NCBI GenBank assembly: GCA_041492185.1
Contig: JBGPWL010000028.1
Coordinates: 1-50,111, forward strand
Length of the DNA stretch: 50,111 nt
Direction of reading: 5' to 3'
Source: JAOAPY01 sp041492185
Lineage (GTDB): Bacteria > Acidobacteriota > Blastocatellia > Pyrinomonadales > Pyrinomonadaceae
The notes under the pieces: model-generated
The model's database searches: none
What the model was told of the DNA's origin: nothing
What the model saw: the letters and a program-made list of their open reading frames with translations, nothing else
In this document: positions 25,015-32,031 of the stretch, in pieces
Position numbering within the stretch: position 1 is the stretch's first letter
Layout: the number at the start of each line of letters is the position of its first letter
Translations under genes and position numbers: made by a program

Positions 25015-25051
25015 AAGGCCGCTTCGGTTCACGAGGCGGCCTTTGTTTTTT
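25015..25051 (+). terminator. Intrinsic terminator of the radical SAM gene
   Basis: An 8-bp GC-rich stem (AAGGCCGC / GCGGCCTT) with a 13-nt loop is followed by TGTTTTTT. It lies 26 bases after the stop codon. The opposite strand has CTTTGCTTTG after the stem, so it may also serve the convergent nucleotidyltransferase gene. Confidence 0.85.
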
Positions 25052-25085
25052 CAAGTCAGTTTCGGATGTTGAGTGTTGATTCGAT

Positions 25086-25577
25086 TCAAACTTTTTTTCC
25101 GCCCTGCTGGAACTCGTAAATTGCCTCCAGCTCGGGAAGCGCCAGCAAGTCCTTTGTGCGTCCCGCGGCGCGTTTGGCAGCGATGAGTTTGGGTAACGAG
25201 AGCACTTGGAATCGGTAGCCAAACAACTCCATGACATCCGCGTTCTCGCTAGCCTCGCGGTAACCACCGACGCCCGACATCTCACCTAGTAGATCAACGT
25301 CACCGACGTCCGTCTGAAAGGTAAAGTTTAGACCGCGGCGTAATGTCTCTTCATCGAGGATGAAGGGCAGGTCCTCAGGCGCGCCGCGAAGGCGGGCATT
25401 GACCGAGCGCAAAGCTCTAATCAGGCGGGTGAGATTCTCGGGAACGCGGTTGTAGCAAACATCGAGATCGCGAGTGGTAAGTGACGATCCATGCAGCGTA
25501 GCCGCTACGCCGCCCACAATTACACACTCGACTTCATATTGGCCGAGCAAAGCCAGTTGCTTCTCGGCATCCTTCAT
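25086..25577 (-). CDS. Nucleotidyltransferase-fold protein
   Basis: A 163-residue protein with the minimal nucleotidyltransferase signature: VIVGGVAATLHGSSLTTRDL then DVCYNR (GG...RDLDV, about 21-43). VGDVDLLGEM is a possible third acidic position, and a C-terminal helix LSLPKLIAAKRAAGRTKDL is typical of the family. Such proteins are often toxins or antitoxins in MNT/HEPN or AbiEii-like pairs. Its start overlaps the stop of the upstream small gene by 4 bases (ATGA), so translation is coupled. Whether it is active is unknown. Confidence 0.75.
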   Translation of the reverse strand: MKDAEKQLALLGQYEVECVIVGGVAATLHGSSLTTRDLDVCYNRVPENLTRLIRALRSVNARLRGAPEDLPFILDEETLRRGLNFTFQTDVGDVDLLGEMSGVGGYREASENADVMELFGYRFQVLSLPKLIAAKRAAGRTKDLLALPELEAIYEFQQGGKKV

Positions 25578-25804
25578 GAAGTAATCGTCTCGCGAGTATT
25601 GGCCGGAGACTTCTTCAGCCAGCGGAGATCAGCTTGAATCTGTTTGATACCGTCAACGAAGTCGTCCAACCGGCGAATGCGTTCCTCCGGTGTCAGGCGC
25701 AGATTCACGACAGTTAGCGTGAGATCAATTCCAAAGTCCCGGGCCGCGGCCGCGGCTGTGCCTGGTTTTGGATTGAGGAGCAGGTCTTCTCTCGGGTTTT
25801 CCAT
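25574..25804 (-). CDS. Small protein translationally coupled to the nucleotidyltransferase
   Basis: A 76-residue protein of unknown family. It contains a helical segment with alternating charges (LTPEERIRRLDDFVDGIKQI) and ends in a basic region. Its stop overlaps the start of the nucleotidyltransferase gene (ATGA, 25574-25577). The size, order and coupling resemble an antitoxin-toxin or regulator-effector pair, which is inference. GAGGCA precedes the ATG. Confidence 0.6.
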   Translation of the reverse strand: MENPREDLLLNPKPGTAAAAARDFGIDLTLTVVNLRLTPEERIRRLDDFVDGIKQIQADLRWLKKSPANTRETITS

Positions 25805-25880
25805 GTCTTGCCTCAGTCGTAATTATAACAGAGGCTGGTGCGGCGGCCTCAATTACTGACGCACTCATTGATAGCCACGG

Positions 25881-26918
25881 TTATTTCATCGTTTTCGCCG
25901 TACGCGAAACGAAGATCGCTTTTGGGATCATCGCGTGCACGCCTTTGTTTCCATCCACAAGCTGCGTGATGTCGAGGTCCGCCGCCACGCTTGACAACAT
26001 GTACGCGTCGTCCCGCGTCAGGTGTTTTTCAGTCACCAGAAAATCTATCATCTCGCGCAATGCTGCTTTGGTCGCTTCGTTCAGATCCTCGTGCAGGCCC
26101 ATCGTGATGTAGTGTGTCGGTGTCTCTGCGCGCGGCCAGCGCAGGTGCATGTCTTTGCGCACGATCAATTGAAAAGTCCCGATCAGTGAAGTCTCCATCG
26201 CGGTGATGTCCACTTCGCCATTGCCCTGCCCCGCGTGTCCGTCGCCCGCCAAAAACAATGCGCCGCGCGCGTGCACGGGAATGAAGAGCGTCGTGCCTGC
26301 GACCAGTTCCTTGTTATCGAGATTGCCGGCGTGAATCCACGGCGGCGCGCTGCTGATGCGCCCCGAGACTTCCGGCGGCGCGACGCCGATGCTGCCAAAG
26401 AATGGATGCAGAGGAATCTCAATGCCATCAGCAAAGTGCGCCACCATGCTTTTTTCATCGAGCGGAATGATCCGCATCCGCGCGTACGGAAAATCTTCCG
26501 GCAGAAAACCGCGCCCAGGGCTGAACGCGTTATAGGCATAGGGAATCGCAAGCTTAATCGATTTGATTCTGACTTCGAGCACGTCGCCCGGCTCCGCGCC
26601 TTCGACAAAGATCGGGCCAGTCAGAATGTGTCCGCCCGGACCTTTGTTCGTGACCTCCTTGTAGATATCGCGCAGCGACTGCTCCACCTGATCAGGCTTC
26701 ACACCCGCGCCTTCCAGCCGCGTCGGACTCGAAGTGATCAGCGTCTGCACCTCGACCGTGTCACCCGACTTGATGCGCAACACCGGCGGCGTGCTCGCAT
26801 CGTAGTATCCCCACGCGACGGTCTTGGGTGTGGGCTTGAGTTGGTAGGTGGAAGGTTGCTGAGCCTGCGCAGCAAGATTGAACAACAAGATTGTGGCCAG
26901 TATGGTTCCGTGCTTCAT
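25881..26918 (-). CDS. Exported acetamidase/formamidase-family protein
   Basis: A 345-residue protein. Residues 1-19 are a signal peptide (TILATILLFNLAAQAQ), which is unusual since most characterised FmdA/AmdA enzymes are cytoplasmic. Family features include IKSGDTVEVQTL near 50, GPGGHILTGPIFVEGAEPGD near 95-112, APPWIHAGNLDNKELVAGTT near 192 and LFLAGDGHAGQGNGEVDITA near 217. The family hydrolyses short amides to acid and ammonia with metal help; substrate is not known here. It lies 15 bases downstream of the Mrr-like gene on the same strand but has no functional link to it. Confidence 0.85.
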   Translation of the reverse strand: MKHGTILATILLFNLAAQAQQPSTYQLKPTPKTVAWGYYDASTPPVLRIKSGDTVEVQTLITSSPTRLEGAGVKPDQVEQSLRDIYKEVTNKGPGGHILTGPIFVEGAEPGDVLEVRIKSIKLAIPYAYNAFSPGRGFLPEDFPYARMRIIPLDEKSMVAHFADGIEIPLHPFFGSIGVAPPEVSGRISSAPPWIHAGNLDNKELVAGTTLFIPVHARGALFLAGDGHAGQGNGEVDITAMETSLIGTFQLIVRKDMHLRWPRAETPTHYITMGLHEDLNEATKAALREMIDFLVTEKHLTRDDAYMLSSVAADLDITQLVDGNKGVHAMIPKAIFVSRTAKTMK

Positions 26919-26933
26919 TGAGTGTTCCTTCTC

Positions 26934-27854
26934 TCATTCCTCGAAGTAGTCACTGTCGACCTTCGGGATCTTGACGGTTCGATGTGAAACCCCGACACCG
27001 TATTCCATCATTAGTTCGGTGAGGCGAGCGCCGTCAATTAAGACGATTCTTTCAATTGACTTAGCAAATTCTACGGCGTGCTGAGTAAAGGTGGAAGTTG
27101 TGATTAGCACACCTTTGTTTGCATGCTGGCCTGCAAGGGCTCCGTAAAAAGCCTGGACGGCCTCGCGGCCTACAGACCCTTGCCAGCGTTTAGCTTGAAC
27201 GAAAACTTTTTCTAAGCCCAAGCGATCAAGCGAGATGATGCCATCGATCCCTTCGTCGTGAGGCCCCCCAACGCGTTGCAGATCTTCGCGTGTCGTTCCG
27301 TAGCCCATTGCGTGAAGAAGATCGAGAACGAGGTTCTCGAAGAACTTTGGCGATCCTCGACCAATTGTCTCCAAAAGGTCTGCGGATGTTGCTTCTTTCA
27401 ACTCAATTATCGCGCCTTCGAGAAGATCATCAGGAGTGGCGACAGAATCCTTCCCGCTCTGTTCCAAATGACTAACATTAGTGTCTCCGTCAACCGTTCG
27501 GAGTGGTCGCAGACGGACTGCGGGATCGACGACGGCCAACTCCTTGATCTGCGATTCGCTAAGAGGACGCTGATGCGTTTGCGCAAAGGCCAAACCCTTC
27601 TCAGTGAGCTTCCAATACCCGTGACGAGGAGAACTCGAAAGCCCTGCTCGTTTTAGTCTATCGTGAGCCCAGCCGACACGATTCTTATAAACTGGCTGAG
27701 TTCGGCTTGGCAGAACCATGAGTTTGTCGTCGTCACTAATGCCAAGAGCATCAGCTGCCGCCTCGTAGACGACCGAAGCTCGTTCGCCATCCGGATGTTT
27801 AGCAAGATAGCCCAAGAGGGGTTCAATGAACTTATCGTAGGTTGGGATAGACAT
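26934..27854 (-). CDS. Mrr-type restriction endonuclease
   Basis: A 306-residue protein with two parts. The N-terminal winged-helix domain (about 5-95; YDKFIEPLLGYLAKHPDG, RVGWAHDRLKRAGL and WKLTEKG) is the Mrr_N type. The C-terminal PD-(D/E)xK nuclease domain (about 165-285) has GGPHDEGIDGIISLDRLGLE then VFVQAKRWQG, giving the D...QxK catalytic pattern typical of Mrr, and GVLITTSTFT. Mrr enzymes cut methylated DNA and can be toxic in the presence of foreign methylation. No methyltransferase is adjacent. It sits in a defence/toxin-rich stretch between 25 and 29 kb. Confidence 0.88.
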   Translation of the reverse strand: MSIPTYDKFIEPLLGYLAKHPDGERASVVYEAAADALGISDDDKLMVLPSRTQPVYKNRVGWAHDRLKRAGLSSSPRHGYWKLTEKGLAFAQTHQRPLSESQIKELAVVDPAVRLRPLRTVDGDTNVSHLEQSGKDSVATPDDLLEGAIIELKEATSADLLETIGRGSPKFFENLVLDLLHAMGYGTTREDLQRVGGPHDEGIDGIISLDRLGLEKVFVQAKRWQGSVGREAVQAFYGALAGQHANKGVLITTSTFTQHAVEFAKSIERIVLIDGARLTELMMEYGVGVSHRTVKIPKVDSDYFEE

Positions 27855-28035
27855 GTCATGACTCCCGGAGATTGGAGGCTTAGAGCGCGCTCATTGTAGC
27901 TGTTGGTTGACTGCTTACAAAAGCCTTCTGAGGCAGTCGAACAAAGTAAAACAATCTCAGAGTCAAGAAGCAGGAGTCAGAGACTTGAGATTTTGCTTGC
28001 CCCATACGCGCCAATCAAAGAAAAGAACAGTCGCT

Positions 28036-28056
28036 CGGAAAGTCGGAGACTTTCCG
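28036..28056. repeat. Small perfect palindrome
   Basis: CGGAAAGTC-GGA-GACTTTCCG forms a perfect 9-bp stem with a 3-nt loop. It lies in the 247-base gap between the Mrr gene and the HigA-like gene. Nothing else was seen in that gap; short open frames there have no recognisable product. Confidence 0.6.
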
Positions 28057-28101
28057 CACATCAAGGGCAACGCATTAGAGAGGCTGCGATTGCATGGAAG
28101 A

Positions 28102-28407
28102 CTAGGCAGCGACGTGTGGGCGGATGGTGTTTAGATCTTCCGACTCGGCTTGTTGAGTCTGATACAAATCCCAGCGCAGTTGCAGGTTCATCCAGAAGTC
28201 AGGCGACATGCCGAAATACTTTGCCAAACGGAGCGCGATGCTGGGTGTGATGCTTTGGTGATCGGAAATGATTTCTTTGATGCGCTGACAAGGCACATGA
28301 ATGGATTCTGCCAATTGGTGTTCATCGATCTCCATTGGCGACAGAAATTCTTCCCGCAGCATTTCGCCAGGATGTGTAGGTGGCCTATGTGTGGGAACGC
28401 GAATCAT
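28102..28407 (-). CDS. HigA-family antitoxin (XRE helix-turn-helix)
   Basis: A 101-residue protein that starts PTHRPPTHPGEMLREEFL, the HigA/VapI hallmark. It continues with a helix-turn-helix (HQLAESIHVPCQRIKEII) and SPDFWMNLQLRWDLYQTQ. HigA normally follows a HigB toxin gene and represses the operon. Here the gene 14 bases upstream is a ParE/RelE toxin that already has its own antitoxin partner upstream, and no HigB is present. It may be an orphan recruited as a second regulator of the same cassette. Confidence 0.85.
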   Translation of the reverse strand: MIRVPTHRPPTHPGEMLREEFLSPMEIDEHQLAESIHVPCQRIKEIISDHQSITPSIALRLAKYFGMSPDFWMNLQLRWDLYQTQQAESEDLNTIRPHVAA

Positions 28408-28421
28408 GATGCTCTAGCTAG

Positions 28422-28724
28422 TCACTCGCTGCCTGACAATCGACTTCTCCAGTAACCCGGCCTGCGGCGTAAATGCATCACCGCGACGATCAGAATCGTG
28501 TCCTTCTCGACTGTATAGAGAATACCGTAAGGAAAAGTGTGTGTAAGACATCGCCGCACATCCTGCTCGATAACTCGCCAGCGATCGGGCGCTTCAACTA
28601 TGCGATCGATAGCAGCTTCTACTTCGAGCGTGAATGCGGCACCCAGACCGGGACGGCGCGTCTCGTAGAAGACAGCAGCCTCACGATATTCCAAGCGCGC
28701 CTCCGGATGGAAGTCATAGGTCAT
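28422..28724 (-). CDS. ParE/RelE-superfamily toxin
   Basis: A 100-residue toxin-like protein. It opens YDFHPEARLEYREAAVFYET and contains IDRIVEAPDRWRVI, RRCLTHTFPYGILYTV and VMHLRRRPGYWRSR. These are the conserved beta-strands and C-terminal basic residues of the ParE group, which poisons DNA gyrase. Its ATG overlaps the stop of the upstream antitoxin gene by 4 bases (ATGA, 28721-28724). A HigA-like gene follows 14 bases downstream. Confidence 0.85.
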   Translation of the reverse strand: MTYDFHPEARLEYREAAVFYETRRPGLGAAFTLEVEAAIDRIVEAPDRWRVIEQDVRRCLTHTFPYGILYTVEKDTILIVAVMHLRRRPGYWRSRLSGSE

Positions 28725-28954
28725 CGACCTACCAGATGTCGAACTTCTTCCAGCACCTGTTCGCCCGGAACAGGCTGCACTTGGCCGGAGCGGATCTCGT
28801 CTCGACGGCGAATTGCTTCAGCGGACCAAAGCCGCTGAATCTCATCAAGGTCCTCGGACTCCAGACTCTCAACTAACTTATCAGCCAGTAATGCCCTTGA
28901 TGAGGCCGGAAGCTGCAATGCTTCTTCGGTGACTTGGTCAAGTGTCAGTGGCAT
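28721..28954 (-). CDS. Addiction-module antitoxin (CHP02574 family)
   Basis: A 77-residue protein matching the putative addiction-module component family: a helical N-terminus EEALQLPASSRALLADKLVE then SL, and an acidic region ending EIRSGQVQPVPGEQVLEEVR. The C-terminal part would wrap around the ParE-like toxin encoded next, with which it is translationally coupled. It lacks an obvious DNA-binding motif, so regulation may come from the downstream HigA-like protein. Confidence 0.8.
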   Translation of the reverse strand: MPLTLDQVTEEALQLPASSRALLADKLVESLESEDLDEIQRLWSAEAIRRRDEIRSGQVQPVPGEQVLEEVRHLVGR

Positions 28955-29032
28955 GGGCTAATAGTAGTCGTTGATGAGAATAAGCTCAAGGATCTTTGTC
29001 TTCGCGAACATGCAAGCTAGGAGTCGCCGCGT

Positions 29033-29920
29033 TTAGCATCTCCAGTTTGCAAGGAATTCCTGAAGGCCGTCATACATCGCCTCGAATGAATCCGCGCAGA
29101 ACAGGACCGGCTGAAAGTGTGTCGGGTCGTATTCCTGACGCGATGCGGCATCGAGATCTTGGGGCCGCAGCTCCGCCTTGTGCATTGCTTCCAATTCCCC
29201 TGCCGATGACAAGAGTCCCGTGCCGTACGCCTTTACAGATCCATTTTCGCGCAGCACGCCAAACTCGATCGTGAACCAGTAGACGCGCGACAACTGTTCC
29301 AACGCTTCGGCTGACGTCGTGCGTTTGACGGCTTCGCCAAACAAGCGGTTGAGTTGCGCCAGTCGTTCACTCGCCAGCGTCACTCCGTGACCGAGTATCT
29401 CGTGGACCACGTCCGGCTCCGGCGTGTAGAACGGCGTCGAGTAATGCCGAATATACTGAGTGCACAGAAACACACCGCTCGCGAGGTTTTCGAGAAAGAC
29501 GCGTGGCTCAACCAAACCGGCGACGGGCTCGAGTCGAAATCCACTGATGCTTTGCACCTTCTCGTTCACTTCACGCAACTGCGGAATACGATCAGGAGCG
29601 AAGGCCAGCCGTCGCACACATTCCAGATATTCAGCGCAGGCGTGTTTTCGATGCGCCGGTTGCAGCGCTTCCCAGATCGTACGCCAGACTTCATGTTCAT
29701 CTGACGTGTAAGGCGCGTCGGGGATCGGTTGGCCGGGCTGATACGCGAGCGCCAATTGCGCGATGCGGTTGCGACGGGCGCGATACTCCGGATCGCGAAA
29801 GCCCGGATGGTCGGGATCCAACTGGACGATTGTGTTTCGATCCAGTGACGCTTCATCGGCGGCCACCAAACGCATGTCAACATGGTCGGCTAATAGCGGC
29901 TGTTTCGGTTCTAGTGTCAT
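29033..29920 (-). CDS. phhA: Phenylalanine 4-monooxygenase (aromatic amino acid hydroxylase)
   Basis: Converts phenylalanine to tyrosine using tetrahydropterin, oxygen and non-haem iron. It has 295 residues, the bacterial catalytic-core length. Iron ligands are visible: H173 and H178 in DVVHEILGHG and E219 in VYWFTIEFGV. Other conserved parts are FLCTQYIRHYSTPFYTPEPD and GTGLLSSAGEL. The frame opens at 29953 inside a repeat; ATG at 29920 has AAAGG upstream and is preferred. On the same strand the gene is preceded by a repeat, an intrinsic terminator and a leader peptide with five consecutive Tyr codons. This suggests attenuation control by tyrosine supply. No pterin dehydratase gene is adjacent. 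Confidence 0.93.
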   Translation of the reverse strand: MTLEPKQPLLADHVDMRLVAADEASLDRNTIVQLDPDHPGFRDPEYRARRNRIAQLALAYQPGQPIPDAPYTSDEHEVWRTIWEALQPAHRKHACAEYLECVRRLAFAPDRIPQLREVNEKVQSISGFRLEPVAGLVEPRVFLENLASGVFLCTQYIRHYSTPFYTPEPDVVHEILGHGVTLASERLAQLNRLFGEAVKRTTSAEALEQLSRVYWFTIEFGVLRENGSVKAYGTGLLSSAGELEAMHKAELRPQDLDAASRQEYDPTHFQPVLFCADSFEAMYDGLQEFLANWRC

Positions 29921-29948
29921 GGTCGGGAAAACCTTTCGCAGGGAACTA

Positions 29949-30059
29949 GCCACGGAGGCACAGAGACACAGAGGTTGATACCGAGAGAGCCGATACTGAT
30001 TGGAAAACTCTGACTGATTATCTGTCTTTTCACTCTCTGTGCCTCTGTGTCTCTGTGGC
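29949..30059. repeat. 111-bp inverted repeat, 'CCACGGAGGCACAGAGACACAGAG' family
   Basis: GCCACGGAGGCACAGAGACA at 29949-29968 is matched by TGCCTCTGTGTCTCTGTGGC ending at 30059. About 60 bases of spacer lie between the arms. It lies between the phhA start and the attenuator terminator, so it would form part of the long phhA leader. Confidence 0.8.
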
Positions 30060-30060
30060 C

Positions 30061-30112
30061 AAAATCAAGACCGGCCACCGATCCTTCCGCGTTGGGAGGA
30101 CCGATGGCCGGT
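30061..30112 (-). terminator. Attenuator terminator upstream of phhA
   Basis: On the minus strand ACCGGCCATCGGTCCT (30097-30112) pairs over 16 positions, with two G-U wobbles, with AGGATCGGTGGCCGGT (30070-30085) around an 11-nt loop. CTTGATTTT follows. It lies 23 bases after the stop codon of the Tyr-rich leader peptide and about 140 bases before phhA. The upstream arm is also complementary to a segment inside the leader coding region. Confidence 0.8.
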
Positions 30113-30134
30113 TACTGGAAACTTGTCTTAGGTG

Positions 30135-30284
30135 CTAAGTGATCACACCGCGACAGCCCATCGCCCGACCGTCCCTCCAGGCGGAGAGCGGACCGTAGTA
30201 GTAGTAATAGCGATGCAGTCTGTGCGGTTGTTCGATCATCTTCTCAACGGGCGCTTGCCCTGGAACACGATGAAGAATAACCAT
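30135..30284 (-). CDS. Tyrosine-rich leader peptide of phhA
   Basis: A 49-codon frame starts ATG at 30284 and stops TAG at 30135. Its centre reads HRLHRYYYYYGPLSAWRDGR, with five consecutive Tyr codons (TAT, then four TAC) at 30195-30209. The rest (AMGCRGVIT) resembles no structural protein. An alternative start is the ATG at 30239, after GAGAAG. Its position, just ahead of an intrinsic terminator and upstream of phenylalanine hydroxylase, is that of a classic attenuator leader. Stalling at Tyr codons would report low Tyr-tRNA. With the terminator and the repeat at 29949 it accounts for the 420-base space between phhA and the TPR gene. Confidence 0.75.
   Translation of the reverse strand: MVILHRVPGQAPVEKMIEQPHRLHRYYYYYGPLSAWRDGRAMGCRGVIT
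30156..30194 (-). promoter_or_regulatory. Pause hairpin / antiterminator segments of the phhA attenuator
   Basis: Directly after the Tyr codons, CCGCTCTCC (30183-30191, segment 1) can pair with GGAGGGACGG (30169-30178, segment 2) across a 4-nt loop. Segment 2 extended to 30156 contains GGAGG, AC and CGATGG. These can pair instead with the terminator's upstream arm (GGCCATCGGTCCTCC, 30095-30109, segment 3), with a bulged G and a 7-nt bulge. A ribosome held at the Tyr codons would cover segment 1 and favour the 2:3 antiterminator over the 3:4 terminator. This is inferred by hand pairing; no folding was run. Confidence 0.65.
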
Positions 30285-30341
30285 GCTACTTCGGAGTCGT
30301 CAAGGTGCGAGTCATGAAGAGCGTATCTGCGAATAATCAAC

Positions 30342-31121
30342 CTACTGTTGCCGTTTCACGATCACGCTGGCGAGGCGGTCGGCCATGCGGGGATCGAGTT
30401 GCTGGAGTTTTTGCTGTTGCTCAAGTGCTTTGGCGGTGTCGCCGAGGATCAAATAACTCAAAGCCAGATCGTAATAATAGGTTGGCTCTTTCGGATTGAG
30501 GCTGATGGCTTTTTCGTGAAACGGAATGGCTTCCTTCGCGCGATCCGATTTGGAAAGCGCAACTGCCAGCGCGTCGTAACCCAGATCATAGTCGGGATGA
30601 TCGCGCACGAGTATGCGAAAGACAAATTCGGCGTATTTCAAATTACCCAGACGCTCGTAAGTAATGCCGGCGTTGTAACGCGCTATCAGCAGTTTTGGAT
30701 CCAGCGCGATTGCTTTGCTGAACGACTGCAACGCGCTGTTGAATTGACGCGATTCGCCGAGCGCTTCGCCGAGATTGTTGTAGGCTAAAGCGTAGTCGGG
30801 ATCGAGCGCGATGGCTTTTTGAAACACAGTGGCGGCGTCGGCGAACTTCTGCTGCGACATAAACAAGTTGCCGATTCTCAGTTCGGCAAGCGCGCCCGTC
30901 TTCGGTGAATTTGCAGAGAGGGCCAACGCTTTGTTGTAAGCCCGCAGCGCATCGTCGTAACGGCCCTGCTCGTAAGCTGTCTGCCCCGTCTCGAGCAGCG
31001 TCTGGGCTTCTTTGGCGACCGCAGGTTGTTGGGCCAATACACTCGCCCCGGCCAGCGCCGCAAGGAGCAGCGCCCTCAGCCAGGCGGACCACTTTTGTAT
31101 TGCCCTTTCGCGCGCTTTCAT
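30342..31121 (-). CDS. Exported tetratricopeptide-repeat protein
   Basis: A 259-residue protein. The N-terminus has a positive stretch, a hydrophobic core (LRALLLAALAGASVLAQQ) and a probable cleavage site near 31, so it is secreted or periplasmic. At least five TPR units follow, e.g. GQTAYEQGRYDDALRAYNKA, AYNNLGEALGESRQFNSALQ and YDLALSYLILGDTAKALEQQ. It probably acts as a protein-interaction scaffold; its partner is unknown. The stop codon is 58 bases from the phhA leader peptide start on the same strand, so read-through into the attenuator is possible. Confidence 0.82.
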   Translation of the reverse strand: MKARERAIQKWSAWLRALLLAALAGASVLAQQPAVAKEAQTLLETGQTAYEQGRYDDALRAYNKALALSANSPKTGALAELRIGNLFMSQQKFADAATVFQKAIALDPDYALAYNNLGEALGESRQFNSALQSFSKAIALDPKLLIARYNAGITYERLGNLKYAEFVFRILVRDHPDYDLGYDALAVALSKSDRAKEAIPFHEKAISLNPKEPTYYYDLALSYLILGDTAKALEQQQKLQQLDPRMADRLASVIVKRQQ

Positions 31122-31200
31122 GGTAAAAGAATCTCCCCTTTGAGATAAACGAGTAATCGCAGGGAAAACTGGGAAATGCGTGCGGGTTCCTTGTCTTCTC

Positions 31201-31223
31201 GAGCTACACCGAGAGTGTAGCTC
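31201..31223. repeat. Small perfect palindrome
   Basis: GAGCTACAC-CGAGA-GTGTAGCTC is a perfect 9-bp stem with a 5-nt loop. It lies in the divergent gap between the TPR gene and the beta-barrel gene, 30 bases before the latter's start. It has no T-run and may be a small dispersed repeat or a regulatory hairpin. Confidence 0.6.
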
Positions 31224-31252
31224 ACGAAAACGAATTAAGGAGGATCCTGCTC

Positions 31253-31891
31253 ATGCGTAACCTACTTTTGCTGCTGGCCATAACGCTCGTCTGTGCGCCT
31301 GCTGCTCTGGCGCAAAATCGAAACTATTCAGACTGGGAATTCTACGTCGGCTACGCGCACGAGCGCGCCAACAATGGCGCCGACCGGCTCGATACGACCG
31401 CCAGACGGGTCTTAGCCAACGGCACAACCGTGCCCGTGGACTTCCGCTCGGAACGCATCCCCTTCAATGGAGTCGTTGGCGAAGTTGTCGCCAACGTTCA
31501 TCCGAACGTTGGATTGGTAGTAAACTTCGCCGCCACTTTTGCCAATACTCAGTTCTTCGATCGGTTGAGCGGACAGAGTTTCAACGCGAAACTTCAGCGC
31601 TACACATTGCTAATGGGGCCACGCTTCAATTGGCGCAACTCGACTCCGCTGATCCCGTTTGCGCACGCGCTCTTTGGCGCAACGCACTACCGCGCGAGAT
31701 TCCCGAACAATGATATTAGCTGCAACTCGAAGGACGAGACAGCGTTTGCGATGGGCTTCGGCGGCGGACTGGATATCAGAGCTGGAAAGCATATCGATAT
31801 TCGCGCCGGCGAAGTGGATTATCTGCCGGTCTTCTTCAAACACAAACGCGAAGACAACTTGCGATTCTCCGCGGGGATCAAGATCAGGTAG
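31253..31891 (+). CDS. Outer-membrane beta-barrel protein
   Basis: A 212-residue protein. Residues 1-20 are a signal peptide (NLLLLLAITLVCAPAALAQ). The rest alternates polar and hydrophobic residues in strand-sized blocks (WEFYVGYAHER, VVGEVVANVHPNVGLVVNFA, LQRYTLLMGPRFNWR, ETAFAMGFGGGLDIRAG). It ends with a basic residue (FSAGIKIR) rather than Phe. Size and pattern match OmpA/OmpX-like eight-stranded barrels with no periplasmic domain. Role is unknown; adhesion or structural roles are usual. AAGGAGGATCC before the ATG is a strong ribosome binding site. Confidence 0.82.
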   Translation: MRNLLLLLAITLVCAPAALAQNRNYSDWEFYVGYAHERANNGADRLDTTARRVLANGTTVPVDFRSERIPFNGVVGEVVANVHPNVGLVVNFAATFANTQFFDRLSGQSFNAKLQRYTLLMGPRFNWRNSTPLIPFAHALFGATHYRARFPNNDISCNSKDETAFAMGFGGGLDIRAGKHIDIRAGEVDYLPVFFKHKREDNLRFSAGIKIR

Positions 31892-31926
31892 CACCGCGTC
31901 AGCAGTGCAGATGAAGAAGCGTTTGA

Positions 31927-32014
31927 AACGCAAAGGTCGCAGAGTTTTTCGCAGAGGGCGCCAAGTTGTTCTTTGCGATACTTTGCGTCTTCCTTTTGCG
32001 TACTTTGCGTTTGA
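31927..32014. repeat. Degenerate inverted repeat, 'AACGCAAAGGTCGCAGAG' family
   Basis: AACGCAAAGGTCGCAGAG on the left and CTTTGCGTACTTTGCGTTTG on the right are approximately complementary, with internal copies of CTTTGCG. It is related to the element at 3776-3863. It lies between the convergent barrel and LigD-polymerase genes. Confidence 0.6.
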
Positions 32015-32031
32015 GTTGATCAGCGACATGC

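Noticed and set aside
27903..28250. Short + strand frames between the Mrr and HigA-like genes
   Set aside because: They cross the antisense of the antitoxin gene and a small palindrome, and have no ribosome binding site or family resemblance.
30132..30317. 61-codon + strand frame opposite the phhA leader
   Set aside because: It is the antisense of the Tyr-rich leader peptide; the minus-strand frame, not this one, is in line with the terminator and phhA.
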